Of a stretch of 64,000 nt of DNA, positions 8,901-16,752 are shown piece after piece. This stretch comes from JBBRZM01 sp963813635. Lineage in GTDB: Bacteria > Actinomycetota > Acidimicrobiia > IMCC26256 > JBBRZM01. The stretch's first letter is position 1. Each line of letters begins with the position of its first letter. Below the pieces are notes generated by a model that saw nothing but the letters and a program-made list of their open reading frames with translations, ran no database searches and was not told the DNA's origin. The stretch is taken from contig CAWEZO010000007.1 in NCBI GenBank assembly GCA_963813635.1, positions 186,001-250,000 of the forward strand, read 5' to 3'. Made by a program: the position numbers and the translations under genes.

Positions 8901-10000
8901 TCGGCGCTCGGCGGGACATCGGCGAACCGCACATGCCCGTCGCGCAGCATCGCGGGCCATGATCGCCAGTTCGTGCCGAACCGCTCCCCGGCGGCGCGGA
9001 ACCGGGCGTAGTCGGCGACGTCGGCGTGGCCCGCGACCCAGGACCGGAACTCGGCCTGGCGTCCGGCAGGGCCGTCCGCCAGCCCCTCGACGAGAACCTT
9101 GAGCACGCGCCGCTTGGCGGCCGCGACCCTCGCGAAGGCCACGCGCGTGGTGGCGCGGAGCGAGGCCAGCTCCTTTTGCATGCCCGGGCTGCTCAGCAGC
9201 GCGGCCGCTTTCGGCGACCAGCGCAGGTCCGGAATTCGTTCGAGGTCGAGGTACATCTCGTTCCAGAATCGACGGCTCACCGGCGCGTACGGGCTGGGCT
9301 CGCAGGGCTCGCGGAGGAACGCGGCGAGCAGTGGCAACGATGCGACGATCTCCGCGCCGCGGCCGGCCGACCAGCGGGCGACATCGGCGAGATCGCCGAG
9401 ATCTCCGGTGCCTGCGCTGCGAAAGGTACGCAGCGCGGAGAGCGGGATGACCGTGCCCCAGGTGCGCGCGAGGGGATCGGACCGGCTCGTGCACGCGCCC
9501 GACGGCGTCGCGAGCACCTCGCACTCGTACGCTGCGCCGGCGACGAACACCTCGAGTCGGTGCGCGCCGAACGGCAGCGCGTCGGGGAGCGGCAGCCGGC
9601 GAGCCGAGGTGGTCCGGCTGCCCAGCCGGGTCGTGGCGGCGACGGGAAGGTCACCGACCCGCGTGCGCCAGTCGCGTGTCGAACCGTCCTCCAGCGTCAC
9701 CCGACAGTCGGCGATCGAGTCGTCGAATGCCTCCGGCAGCCGGAGCAGCCCGGCGCCGGGTGTGCCGTCCCACGCGACGACGACCGGCTCCAGCACGCGG
9801 CTCCAGCCCTTGGCCCGCAACGCGCGCCGGGCGCTCGGCGCGTCCTCGGGGCGGTCGATCGGAAGGCCGAGCGCGCGGAGGACCGCGATGAGGGCCTCGG
9901 GGGACGCATCGTGCCAGACGCCGTCGATGCCCGAGTAGCCGGGTTCGACATTGCACGCGGCGGCGAGCGAGCGGAGCGGGTCGGTGCCGCGCTGGCTCAT
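5954..10000 (-). CDS. malQ/glgB: Fused 4-alpha-glucanotransferase (MalQ) - 1,4-alpha-glucan branching enzyme (GlgB)
   Basis: One uninterrupted 1348-codon frame encodes two glycogen enzymes. Residues 1 to about 715 are GH77 amylomaltase: RIDHVMVLHRLLWVP with the nucleophile Asp near 472, EDLGTVPDEV with the acid/base Glu near 520, and SWGTHDLPTFAGWW. From about residue 720 a complete GlgB follows: CBM48 start (YDVHLLNEGRHYDL), EVHLGSW, GYFAPTSRYGSPQDLM, GLRMDAVASM with nucleophile Asp near 1026, FAEES near 1079, and LSHDEVVHGKGS. The start is the ATG at 10000, preceded by GGGAGGG; the longer frame upstream overlaps glgP-2. The product could transfer glucan chains and then branch them in one polypeptide. 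I see no stop or restart signal at the junction. A sequencing fusion is possible but unlikely, because both halves stay in one frame. Confidence 0.92.
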   Translation of the reverse strand: MSQRGTDPLRSLAAACNVEPGYSGIDGVWHDASPEALIAVLRALGLPIDRPEDAPSARRALRAKGWSRVLEPVVVAWDGTPGAGLLRLPEAFDDSIADCRVTLEDGSTRDWRTRVGDLPVAATTRLGSRTTSARRLPLPDALPFGAHRLEVFVAGAAYECEVLATPSGACTSRSDPLARTWGTVIPLSALRTFRSAGTGDLGDLADVARWSAGRGAEIVASLPLLAAFLREPCEPSPYAPVSRRFWNEMYLDLERIPDLRWSPKAAALLSSPGMQKELASLRATTRVAFARVAAAKRRVLKVLVEGLADGPAGRQAEFRSWVAGHADVADYARFRAAGERFGTNWRSWPAMLRDGHVRFADVPPSAEAYHRYVQWVTEEQLAAVSADLRRRGQTLGFDLPVGAHPDGYDVWRDRAQYVDGISAGAPPDGFFPGGQSWGFPPLHPDASRVGGHGAFRAALAHHLRHAGLLRIDHVMVLHRLLWVPDGMSPEDGVYVRYPADELWAALCLEAHRHKADIVGEDLGTVPDEVREAMRSHRARTMTVAQFDLDPNAPEPIRPPRPGSVMSWGTHDLPTFAGWWEARDVARRETDGILTEQEAAGAYAERAVRRDALWRASGGEGEAPAHPPREALDRMVETMGASEASVVLMSVEDLWLEPESFNAPGTVSPDNWTGRARLTLEELDADEPAAATLARLAATRPWEPLQPPAAVVGEPLHDVSLLTPYDVHLLNEGRHYDLAAKLGAHIVTHEGLRGIFFAVWAPDAASVGVIGDFNAWSDGRHPLHPVGSSGIWEGFVPGIAAGSIYKYRIRSRHGNRIEDKADPLAFAAEESPRTASVVWDLDYEWRDAVWMATRAKLQRPDQPISIYEVHLGSWARVSEEGDRPLTYREIAPRLADHVLALGFTHVELMPVMEHPFYGSWGYQVTGYFAPTSRYGSPQDLMAMIDHLHQRGIGVILDWVPSHFPADAHGLAEFDGTHLYEHADPRQRIHPDWGSSLFNYGRNEIRSFLVSAALFWLEHYHADGLRMDAVASMLYLDYSRVEGEWVPNRYGGRENLEALQFLRDCSVAIGDRYPEALTFAEESTAWPGVTRPVHLGGLGFHYKWDMGWMHDTLAWFARDPVHRGFHLEELTFRMLYAGTEQFVLPLSHDEVVHGKGSLLSRMPGDDWQRFANLRLLLAYQYALPGKKLLFMGSELAQWVEWNHERSLDWHLLDFDLHAGMCAWVGALNRLYRDVPALHQGDTMPHGFAWIDCHDREHAVLSMLRTGDDPLDPAIVVLNLTPVPREGYVIGAPLPGRWDVVACSDASEFGGSDYPVARSVEAREPGWHERPYALELELPPLGAVILRRAPG

Positions 10001-10016
10001 CCGGGCGCCCTCCCGG

Positions 10017-12455
10017 TCACGAACCGCCCGACCAGCGCACGAGCCCGGTGGAGAGCGGGTCGTCGAGGCCCGGATGCCTCGGCAGCACGCGCACTGCGAC
10101 CACGGAGTCGGGCTCCAGGGTGCCGGGCGCGAGCGCGAGCTCGAACCGCCGGCCGCCGCCGGGACCGACGCCCGCGTCGCGGAGGAGGTGATGCACGGCC
10201 GCCCGACCGTCGCCGTGGTCGATGCGCAGCTGCACCGCCACGTCGGCCGGCCCGAGTCGACCGAGCGCGACCGTTGCAACGGCCCGGCCGGAACCGTCGC
10301 CGGACGGGGTGCACCCCACATCGAGCACGCGGACCTCGGGCCACGCGGCTCGCAGGCGCCCGAGGTACCGGGCGAGGTCGCGCGCCTCGGCCCCGTCATT
10401 CGCGAGGAGATGCTCGACCCGGTCGGTCTGCGGGACCCAGATGTGTTGCGCGTAGTCCTGCACCATCCGGTGTGAGCTCCACATCGGAGCGAGCGCGCTC
10501 ATCGAGGCCTTCATGCTCGCGATCCATCGGCGGGGCAACGCCGCGGCGTCGCGCTCGTAGTACGCCGGCACGATCTCCTGCTCCAGCCGGTCGTACAGCG
10601 ACGCCGCGTCGACGGCGGCCTGGCGTGCGGGGTCGTCGTAGGTGTCGCGGGTCCCGATCGGCCAGCCGATCGGGGGGTCCGACTCCCGGTACGCCTCGTC
10701 CCACCATCCGTCGAGCGTGCTCAGGTTCAGCCCGCCGTTGATACCCGACTTCATCCCGCCGATGCCGCAGGCCTCCTCGGGGCGGGCCGGGGTGCTGAGC
10801 CACACGTCCGCACCCTGGGAGAGGTGGCGGTCCATTCCGACGTCGAAGTCCTCGAGAAAGACCACGCGATCAGCGACGCCCGCGTCGCGGGCGAAGTGCA
10901 CGACCTCGCGCAGGAGCTCCTTGCCGTTTCCGTCCTGCGGATGCGCCTTGCCCGCGAAAACCATCTGCACCGGCCGGTCGTCGCTCCGCAGCAGTCGGGC
11001 CAGCCGGTCGCGGTCGGCCAGGAAGAGCGTTGGACGTTTGTAGGCAACGAAGCGGCAGACAAACCCGATCGTCAGTGCGTTCGGGTCGAGGCGGGTGTCG
11101 CAGCCCGCCAGCGTTTCCGGGTCGGCACCCCGGCGCACGAACTGAAGGCGCAGTGAGCGCCACGCGTACTGCACCAACCGCTCCCGCGCCCCCTGGCGCG
11201 TCGCCCACAGCTCCTCGTCGGGCAGGTCATCGATCCGTGCCCACATCCCGACGTCGCCCGGCGTCGTACGCCAACGCTCACCCAGCGCCGCGTCGAACAG
11301 CACCGAGAGCTCGGGCGAGACCCACGATTGCAGGTGCACGCCGTTGGTCACGTGCTCGACTGGAATCTCGGGCTCGGGCACTCGCGGCCAGAGGCCCCGC
11401 CAGAGATGACTGGTGACCCGGCCGTGGAGCGCGCTCACCCCGTTCCGCCGCGCGGAGAGGCGCAGCGCCAACACGGTCGGGCAGAAGCTGTCGGCGGGGT
11501 CGTCCGGGTCATGACGACCGAGCGCGAGTACCCGTTCCAGGGGAAGCCCGAGCTCGGCGGTGACGGGTCCGAGGTAGTGGTTGGCGAGGTGCGGGGCGAA
11601 GTAGTCGTGCCCGGCTGCGACCGGCGTGTGGGTCGTGAACACGAGACCCGGCGCGGCGGCGAGCACGGCCTCGTCGAACCCGAGCCCCTCCTCGCGGGCG
11701 AGTCCACCGATCCGCTCGAGGGCGGCGAACGCGGCGTGGCCCTCGTTGAGGTGGACGACCGTCGGCTCGATCCCGAGCGCGCGAAGCGCGCGCGGTCCAC
11801 CGAGTCCGAGAACGAGCTCCTGACGGAGCTTCGTGCCGAGCTCGCTCGGGTACAGGCGCCGCGTGATCGTGCGATCCTGCGGCTGATTCAACGGAACGTC
11901 GGTGTCCAACAGGATCAGGCCGGTGCCTCCGACATCGACCTGCCACACGCGGGCGACGACATGGCGCCCCGGCAACGGGACCCGGACCTCGAGTGGGCGT
12001 CCTTCGGCGGTGCGCGCGAGTGCGATCGGGAGATCGCGCGTGTCGAGCGACTCCCACGTCTCCTGTTGGTGACGTTCGGCGTCGAGCCACTGGTGCGAGG
12101 TCTCGCGATAGAGCAGCCCGACGCCAACGACCGGCACCCCCAGCGCGCTCGCGGACTTCAGCAGCTCGCCCGCCACTGCGCCGAGCCCTCCGGCGAAGAT
12201 CGGCAGGCAGTCGGCCAGCGCGAACTCCGCCGCGAAGTACGCGACCTGTATCGGCTTCGACCCGTGCGCGAGCACGAACCACGGCTCGGGACGCCGCCGG
12301 TGATGCTCGAAGTCGTCGGACACGTCGATTAGCAGGCGCAGGAGGTCGGGGTCATCGAGGACCGCCGCGACGCGCGCGGCGTCGAGTATCGCGACGAGAC
12401 GCACCGGATTGCCACCGGCGGCCTCCCAGGCAACGGGATCCAACTGCCGGAACAA
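10017..12455 (-). CDS. glgP: Alpha-glucan phosphorylase with C-terminal extension
   Basis: Second GT35 phosphorylase of the cluster, at least 812 residues. It has YFAAEFALADCLPIFAGGLG, HLNEGHAAFAALERIGG, FTTHTPVAAGHDYF and the PLP-site region EEACGIGGMKSGING. About 100 extra residues at the C terminus (from AWPEVRVLDVGCTPSG) form a small beta-rich extension also seen in long DUF3417 phosphorylases. The first legal start is the TTG at 12455, giving LFRQLDPVAWEAAGGNP. However, DUF3417-like sequence continues upstream in frame (LERLARDLRWTWHREALS) without ATG, GTG or TTG before a stop, so the true start is unresolved (see findings). It lies 16 bases upstream of malQ-glgB and is probably cotranscribed. 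Confidence 0.9.
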   Translation of the reverse strand: MFRQLDPVAWEAAGGNPVRLVAILDAARVAAVLDDPDLLRLLIDVSDDFEHHRRRPEPWFVLAHGSKPIQVAYFAAEFALADCLPIFAGGLGAVAGELLKSASALGVPVVGVGLLYRETSHQWLDAERHQQETWESLDTRDLPIALARTAEGRPLEVRVPLPGRHVVARVWQVDVGGTGLILLDTDVPLNQPQDRTITRRLYPSELGTKLRQELVLGLGGPRALRALGIEPTVVHLNEGHAAFAALERIGGLAREEGLGFDEAVLAAAPGLVFTTHTPVAAGHDYFAPHLANHYLGPVTAELGLPLERVLALGRHDPDDPADSFCPTVLALRLSARRNGVSALHGRVTSHLWRGLWPRVPEPEIPVEHVTNGVHLQSWVSPELSVLFDAALGERWRTTPGDVGMWARIDDLPDEELWATRQGARERLVQYAWRSLRLQFVRRGADPETLAGCDTRLDPNALTIGFVCRFVAYKRPTLFLADRDRLARLLRSDDRPVQMVFAGKAHPQDGNGKELLREVVHFARDAGVADRVVFLEDFDVGMDRHLSQGADVWLSTPARPEEACGIGGMKSGINGGLNLSTLDGWWDEAYRESDPPIGWPIGTRDTYDDPARQAAVDAASLYDRLEQEIVPAYYERDAAALPRRWIASMKASMSALAPMWSSHRMVQDYAQHIWVPQTDRVEHLLANDGAEARDLARYLGRLRAAWPEVRVLDVGCTPSGDGSGRAVATVALGRLGPADVAVQLRIDHGDGRAAVHHLLRDAGVGPGGGRRFELALAPGTLEPDSVVAVRVLPRHPGLDDPLSTGLVRWSGGS

Positions 12456-12779
12456 CGAGAGGGCCTCGCGGTGCCACGTCCAGCGCAGGTCGCGGGCAAG
12501 ACGCTCCAGCCGACCGCGGACGTCGTGCGCCGTCAGGCGGGTCCGACGCCGCGACCGGGTCGGGGACGGCGCTCGCTTCGCAGTATCCGGCTGAATGCTG
12601 ATTGCCCTACCTCTTCTTCATTGCCGATGACGACGGTCGTGCGTCCGTCATCCTCCTGGCTCAATTCGTGAAGCAGTTGCCTCACTCAGTGAACCATCGC
12701 GGGAAGCATGCGCGCCAGTGCCAAGGTCCGCGGGAGGTGAAACCTATCTGAACACTACTCGGGCGCGGGTGTCGCCACC
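12456..12779. other. Gap between glgX and the second glgP
   Basis: The part next to glgP (12456-12602) is open in the glgP frame and reads as phosphorylase N terminus. GAAGAAGAGG lies just upstream of possible ATC (12602) or ATT (12596) start codons. The remaining 12603-12779 shows no gene; it may hold a promoter for the phosphorylase-malQ/glgB part of the cluster. Confidence 0.45.
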
Positions 12780-14984
12780 TTACGCGGTGGCGCGTCGCGG
12801 TGATCGGAGCACCACGATGGACTCGGGCCCGACTGCGACGCCGTCACCGGTTTCCAGGATCGAATCGGTCGTGGCTGTGGGTTCGGATGTCTCGAGCTCG
12901 ACGGTCCATCGCCGCCCGGCACGTGCGGGTGGAACGGCGAACGTCACCGTCTCGCGCCAGCTGTTGACCAGCACAAGGAAGTCGTCATCGATCAGCAGCG
13001 ACCCGTCGTCGGCCCGGTCGGGTTCGTCGCTCCCGTCGAGAAGGATCGCTACGGCTCGGGTGTGAGGGTCGTCCCAGTCGGCGGGTGTCATCGGGAGGCC
13101 GGAGGGTGTGCGCCACCCCAGCTCGGCGACGTCCGCGCCGGAGAGGAAACGCCGCCGCCGGAAGACCGGGTGGGCCAGGCGGAGGGCGATGACCCGACGC
13201 GTGAAGGTGAGGAGGTCTTCGTCGACCGAGAGCCAGTCGAACCAGGTGAGGTCGTCGTCCTGGCAGTAGCCGTTGTTGTTGCCGCGTTGGGTGCGCCCGA
13301 GCTCGTCGCCGCCGAGCAGCAGGGGGACGCCGAACGACAGCAGCAACGTGGCGAGCAGCGCCCGCGAGCGCCGCGCCCGTCCAACCGTGACGTCGGGATC
13401 GTCGGTATCGCCCTCGATCCCACCGTTCCAGGATCGGTTGTCGTCGGTGCCGTCGCGGTTGTTCTCGCCGTTCGCCTCGTTGTGCTTGATCCCGTACGAG
13501 ACCAGGTCGCGCAGGGTGAAGCCGTCGTGGACGGTGATCAGGTTGACCGAGGCGGTGGGCAGGCGACGGTCGTCACCGAAGAGGTCGGGCGAGCCGGCAA
13601 ATCGGGTGGCGAAGTCGCGGAGCGTGCAGTCCTGAATTCGCCAGAAGTCGCGCATCGTGTCTCGATAGCGGCCGTTCCACTCGCTCCACAGCGGCGGGAA
13701 CCGGCCGAGTTGGTAGCTGTCGAGCTGTCCGACGTCCCATGGCTCGGCGATCAGCTTGACCCGCGAGACGACGGGGTCCTGCGCCACGAGGCCGAAGAAG
13801 GAGGCGAGCCGTTCGAAGCCGCCCGGTCCACGGGCCAGGCTGGGGGCCAGGTCGAAGCGGAAGCCGTCGACGTGCATCTCGCTGACCCAGTACCGCAGTG
13901 AGTCCATGATCAGGCGGAGACAGGAGGGGTCACGGACATTGAGCGAGTTGCCGCATCCGGTGGTGTCGACGTAGCGCCGGGGGTCGGCGGGGTCGAGGCG
14001 GTAGTACCCCGGGTTGTCGAGGCCGCGGTGGCACAGGGTCGGGCCGTCGTCGCCGCCCTCGGCGGTGTGGTTGAACACCACGTCGAGCAGCACCTCGATG
14101 CCGGCGTCGTGCAGGGCCCGGACCATCATCTTGAACTCTGCAACCTGGCCGCCGGGTCGACCGGCCCGCACCTCGGCCGAGTAGGCGGCGTGGGGGGCGA
14201 AGTATCCGATCGTGTTGTAGCCCCAGTAGTTGGTCAGCCCTCGGGCGACCACGAACTCCTCGGACACGTGCTGATGCACGGGCAACAGCTCGACGGCCGT
14301 GACGCCCAGGTCGACCAGGTGGGCGATGGCGGCTTCGTCGGCGAGACCGGCGTAGGTGCCCCGTAGCTCTGGGTGTACCTCGGGATGCGTCATGGTGAAG
14401 CCCTTGACGTGGACCTCGTAGATGATCGTGTCGGCGAGCGGCCGCTCGGGGCGTACGTCGGTGCCCCAGTCGAAGGCGGAGTCGACCACGAGCGACCGAG
14501 GCACGTGATCGGCCGAGTCGAGCGTGCTCGCGCGGTCGGGGTCCGTGGTGTCGTGGCCGAGGACCTCGGGACCGAAGACCACCTCACCGACCGTTGCGCG
14601 GGCGTAGGGGTCGAGGAGCAGCTTCGCCGCGTTGGTGCGCAGACCCCGGCTCGGGTCGAACGGACCATGGGCCCGAAAGCCGTAGCGTTGACCGGCCCCC
14701 ACGCCGGGAACGAAGACATGCCACACGTCGGCGTCGACGTCGACCACTGGGATCTCGCGCTCGGTCCCGTGCTCGTCGAACAGGCACAGCACCATGCCGT
14801 CGGCGACCGCGGAGGTCACGGCGAAGTTGGTGCCCGGCATCCCATCGGGCCCGTCGACCATGGTCGCACCGAGCGGGTAGGGCCGCCCCGGCCGAACCGG
14901 ATCGGCGCCGACCGCGCGCTGACCCGCCCCGGCGGCAGGCTCGTCGGCACTCGGGCGCAGCGAAGTCACAGCGAATGTTGCCAT
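12780..14984 (-). CDS. glgX: Glycogen debranching enzyme / isoamylase-type GH13
   Basis: Hydrolyses alpha-1,6 branch points of glycogen or limit dextrin. The 734-residue protein has an N-terminal CBM48 domain (PYPLGATMVDGPDGMPGTNFAV), then the GH13 barrel: IIYEVHVKGFT, NYWGYNTIGYFAPHAAY, DVVFNHTAEG, MHVDGFRFDLA with nucleophile Asp near 378, LIAEPWDVG with acid/base Glu near 414, and TVHDGFTLRDLVSY. GNNNGYCQDD is characteristic of the GlgX/TreX group. The ATG at 14984 overlaps the edge of a degenerate copy of the small membrane-protein gene on the other strand. It is first in the glucan gene cluster, so together with the phosphorylases and MalQ-GlgB the locus covers branching, debranching, disproportionation and phosphorolysis. 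The ADP-glucose genes glgC/glgA are not in this window. Confidence 0.94.
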   Translation of the reverse strand: MATFAVTSLRPSADEPAAGAGQRAVGADPVRPGRPYPLGATMVDGPDGMPGTNFAVTSAVADGMVLCLFDEHGTEREIPVVDVDADVWHVFVPGVGAGQRYGFRAHGPFDPSRGLRTNAAKLLLDPYARATVGEVVFGPEVLGHDTTDPDRASTLDSADHVPRSLVVDSAFDWGTDVRPERPLADTIIYEVHVKGFTMTHPEVHPELRGTYAGLADEAAIAHLVDLGVTAVELLPVHQHVSEEFVVARGLTNYWGYNTIGYFAPHAAYSAEVRAGRPGGQVAEFKMMVRALHDAGIEVLLDVVFNHTAEGGDDGPTLCHRGLDNPGYYRLDPADPRRYVDTTGCGNSLNVRDPSCLRLIMDSLRYWVSEMHVDGFRFDLAPSLARGPGGFERLASFFGLVAQDPVVSRVKLIAEPWDVGQLDSYQLGRFPPLWSEWNGRYRDTMRDFWRIQDCTLRDFATRFAGSPDLFGDDRRLPTASVNLITVHDGFTLRDLVSYGIKHNEANGENNRDGTDDNRSWNGGIEGDTDDPDVTVGRARRSRALLATLLLSFGVPLLLGGDELGRTQRGNNNGYCQDDDLTWFDWLSVDEDLLTFTRRVIALRLAHPVFRRRRFLSGADVAELGWRTPSGLPMTPADWDDPHTRAVAILLDGSDEPDRADDGSLLIDDDFLVLVNSWRETVTFAVPPARAGRRWTVELETSEPTATTDSILETGDGVAVGPESIVVLRSPRRATA

Positions 14985-15041
14985 GCCGCGCGGTCGTGAG
15001 TATGCGAACAGCGACGGCGGCGGCGAGGTTCGACAAGAAGT
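14983..15041 (+). pseudogene. Degenerate 3' fragment of the 50-residue membrane-protein gene
   Basis: Reads ATG CCG CGC GGT CGT GAG TAT and then AACAGCGACGGCG. It aligns base for base with the second half of the gene at 3561-3713, with about 9 differences in 44 positions, and ends in TTCGACAAGAAGT after an internal deletion of about 25 bases. It lacks the membrane helix and runs on past the original stop. Confidence 0.5.
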
Positions 15042-15059
15042 CGCGGAGCGCCGGCGGTC

Positions 15060-15782
15060 CTATGCCAGACGGCGGGCGCGCAGGAGGAGCACGCGTGGGA
15101 TCGTCGCGGCTTCGGCGTAGCCCCACGTGTCCGCAAGAAATTGTGCGGGAGGTGACGGCTCTTCCATGTCGTCGATCAGGAGACCGGCTTCGCCCATCGC
15201 GTGGACGTAGCGGCTGAGCGGGCGATGGATGAACACCAGGTCGACGCCCGGCGCGACGTTGTCGACGACCGTGTCGTCACCCAGGTAGGCCCCGACTCGC
15301 CAGTAGTGCTCGCCGACGATCCGGTCGTCGACCCAGCCGCTTCCCGGTGCCTGGAGCAACGGGTGACACAACAGCAGCACGAACCGGCCGCCCGGCTCGA
15401 TCACCCGCGCCGCTTCGCAGATCGCGGCCTCGAACGCGTCGATGTGCTCGAGCGCGAGGCACAGCACCACGGCATCGAACGCCCCGCTGCGGCACGGCAG
15501 CGCCTCGCCGCGCGCCCGCGCGTAACAGGGTCCGCCCGCGCGGTCACGGGCGCCGCTGACTTGTGACGGCGTCGGATCGACTCCGACCACCTCCGCACCG
15601 AGCGCCGCGATGCGTCGGGCCACTTGGCCTTCTCCGCATCCGATGTCGAGCACGCGTCGCGCACCTCGGAGATGACGAGCAACCAGCGGGAGGATCTGCT
15701 CTTTGTATTCAGGGTCGGCGCCGCCGGAGAACTCGCGTTGCCACCACCCTGCGTGCTGCTCCCAAAGCGCTTCGTTGTCCAC
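15060..15782 (-). CDS. Class I SAM-dependent methyltransferase
   Basis: Predicted 240-residue Rossmann-type methyltransferase (Methyltransf_11-like). The SAM-binding glycine motif is VLDIGCGEGQVARRIA, followed by the acidic end of strand 2 (VVGVDPTPSQ) and the motif IV/V region FDAVVLCLALEHIDAFE and VIEPGGRFVLLL. The GTG at 15782 is preferred over the ATG 15 codons upstream because AGGAGA lies a few bases before it. Substrate cannot be inferred. It is divergent from the DUF6325 gene, leaving a 127-base spacer in which a CACCC-GC-GGGTG palindrome (about 15850-15861) is visible. Confidence 0.85.
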   Translation of the reverse strand: MDNEALWEQHAGWWQREFSGGADPEYKEQILPLVARHLRGARRVLDIGCGEGQVARRIAALGAEVVGVDPTPSQVSGARDRAGGPCYARARGEALPCRSGAFDAVVLCLALEHIDAFEAAICEAARVIEPGGRFVLLLCHPLLQAPGSGWVDDRIVGEHYWRVGAYLGDDTVVDNVAPGVDLVFIHRPLSRYVHAMGEAGLLIDDMEEPSPPAQFLADTWGYAEAATIPRVLLLRARRLA

Positions 15783-15909
15783 GCGGTCTCCTCGCCCCGA
15801 GTTGCCAGACCCGGCCGTGCGCATCATGATGCGCCGACGAGTTGGCGGCCACCCGCGGGTGGGCGGCTACCGCTCTTTGTCCCGAGAGTGAGACGACAGG
15901 AGACACGAT

Positions 15910-16326
15910 ATGGACATCGGACCCGTCGAGATCCTCGTGGTCGGCTTCCCGAAGAATCAGTTCACCGGTGAGATCGCGCCGGCGCTCGAGGAGCTCGTGG
16001 AGGCCGGGACGATCCGGGTGATCGATCTGGTGTTCGTCACCAAGGGTGCCGACGGTGAGGTGGTCGGCATCGAGCTCGCGGACCTCGACGAGGCGACGAG
16101 CGCAGCGTTCCGCCCGCACGTCGAGGAGCCGAGCGGGCTGGTGTCGGACGAAGACATCGCGGATCTCGGTGCCGCGCTGGAGCCCGACTCGTCCGCCGCG
16201 ATCCTGCTGTTCGAGCACGTGTGGGCGACGCGGTTCCGCGACGCGGTCCTCGACTCGGGCGGCGAGATGATCGCTTCGATCCGGATCCCCAAGGAAGTCG
16301 TCGACGAGGTGCTCGGCGCGAGCTGA
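15910..16326 (+). CDS. DUF6325 family protein
   Basis: 138 residues, soluble, starting MDIGPVEILVVGFPKNQF and containing IRVIDLVFVTKGADGEV. I recognise this as the DUF6325 type found in actinobacteria, usually next to SHOCT-domain small proteins, as here (39 bases upstream of one). Function is unknown. AGGAGA lies 6-7 bases before the ATG. The gene is probably cotranscribed with the SHOCT gene. Confidence 0.8.
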   Translation: MDIGPVEILVVGFPKNQFTGEIAPALEELVEAGTIRVIDLVFVTKGADGEVVGIELADLDEATSAAFRPHVEEPSGLVSDEDIADLGAALEPDSSAAILLFEHVWATRFRDAVLDSGGEMIASIRIPKEVVDEVLGAS

Positions 16327-16365
16327 TCGAACCCTGAAGTCACAAATCAACGAGAGGAACCAGAG

Positions 16366-16644
16366 ATGCTTCGACGAGGAAGGCCATTGCTGCGGACAGC
16401 GGCGGTCGTCGGCACGGCCGCTGCGGTGTCCGGCGGGGTCGCGCACCATCAGCAGCAGAAGTACGCCGCGCAAGACGCCGAGGCGCAGCAGCAATCTGCC
16501 GAACCGGCCGCGCCTCCGCCCGCGGCGGCGCCCGCCGAGCCCGATCTCAACGCTGAGCTCACGCAGCTCGCGCAGCTCCACGACCAGGGAATCCTGACCG
16601 ACGAGGAATTCTCGGCGAAGAAGGCGCAGCTGCTCGGCATCTGA
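16366..16644 (+). CDS. Small membrane-anchored SHOCT-domain protein
   Basis: 92 residues. An N-terminal basic/hydrophobic segment (LLRTAAVVGTAAAVSGGVAHH) acts as a membrane anchor. A Gln/Ala/Pro-rich linker follows, and the C-terminal SHOCT domain is LAQLHDQGILTDEEFSAKKAQLL. SHOCT domains are short C-terminal oligomerisation or interaction modules of unclear role. GAGAGGA precedes the ATG. A close relative lies at 25546-25767 and a third SHOCT tail ends the protein at 35768-36172, so the window carries at least three. Confidence 0.85.
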   Translation: MLRRGRPLLRTAAVVGTAAAVSGGVAHHQQQKYAAQDAEAQQQSAEPAAPPPAAAPAEPDLNAELTQLAQLHDQGILTDEEFSAKKAQLLGI

Positions 16645-16752
16645 ACGGTCAGCCGATGTGGGTGATGACGCCGAGGTGCCGGCGCCGTACGTTCGTCCGA
16701 CGTTGAGCTCCGAGTCCGCGCGCTTTCGCGCCATGACGCAAAGGAACGAACG

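Noticed and set aside
15850..15861. CACCC-GC-GGGTG as another operator copy
   Set aside because: The spacer is 2 bases instead of 5 and the outer bases differ; left out of the set.
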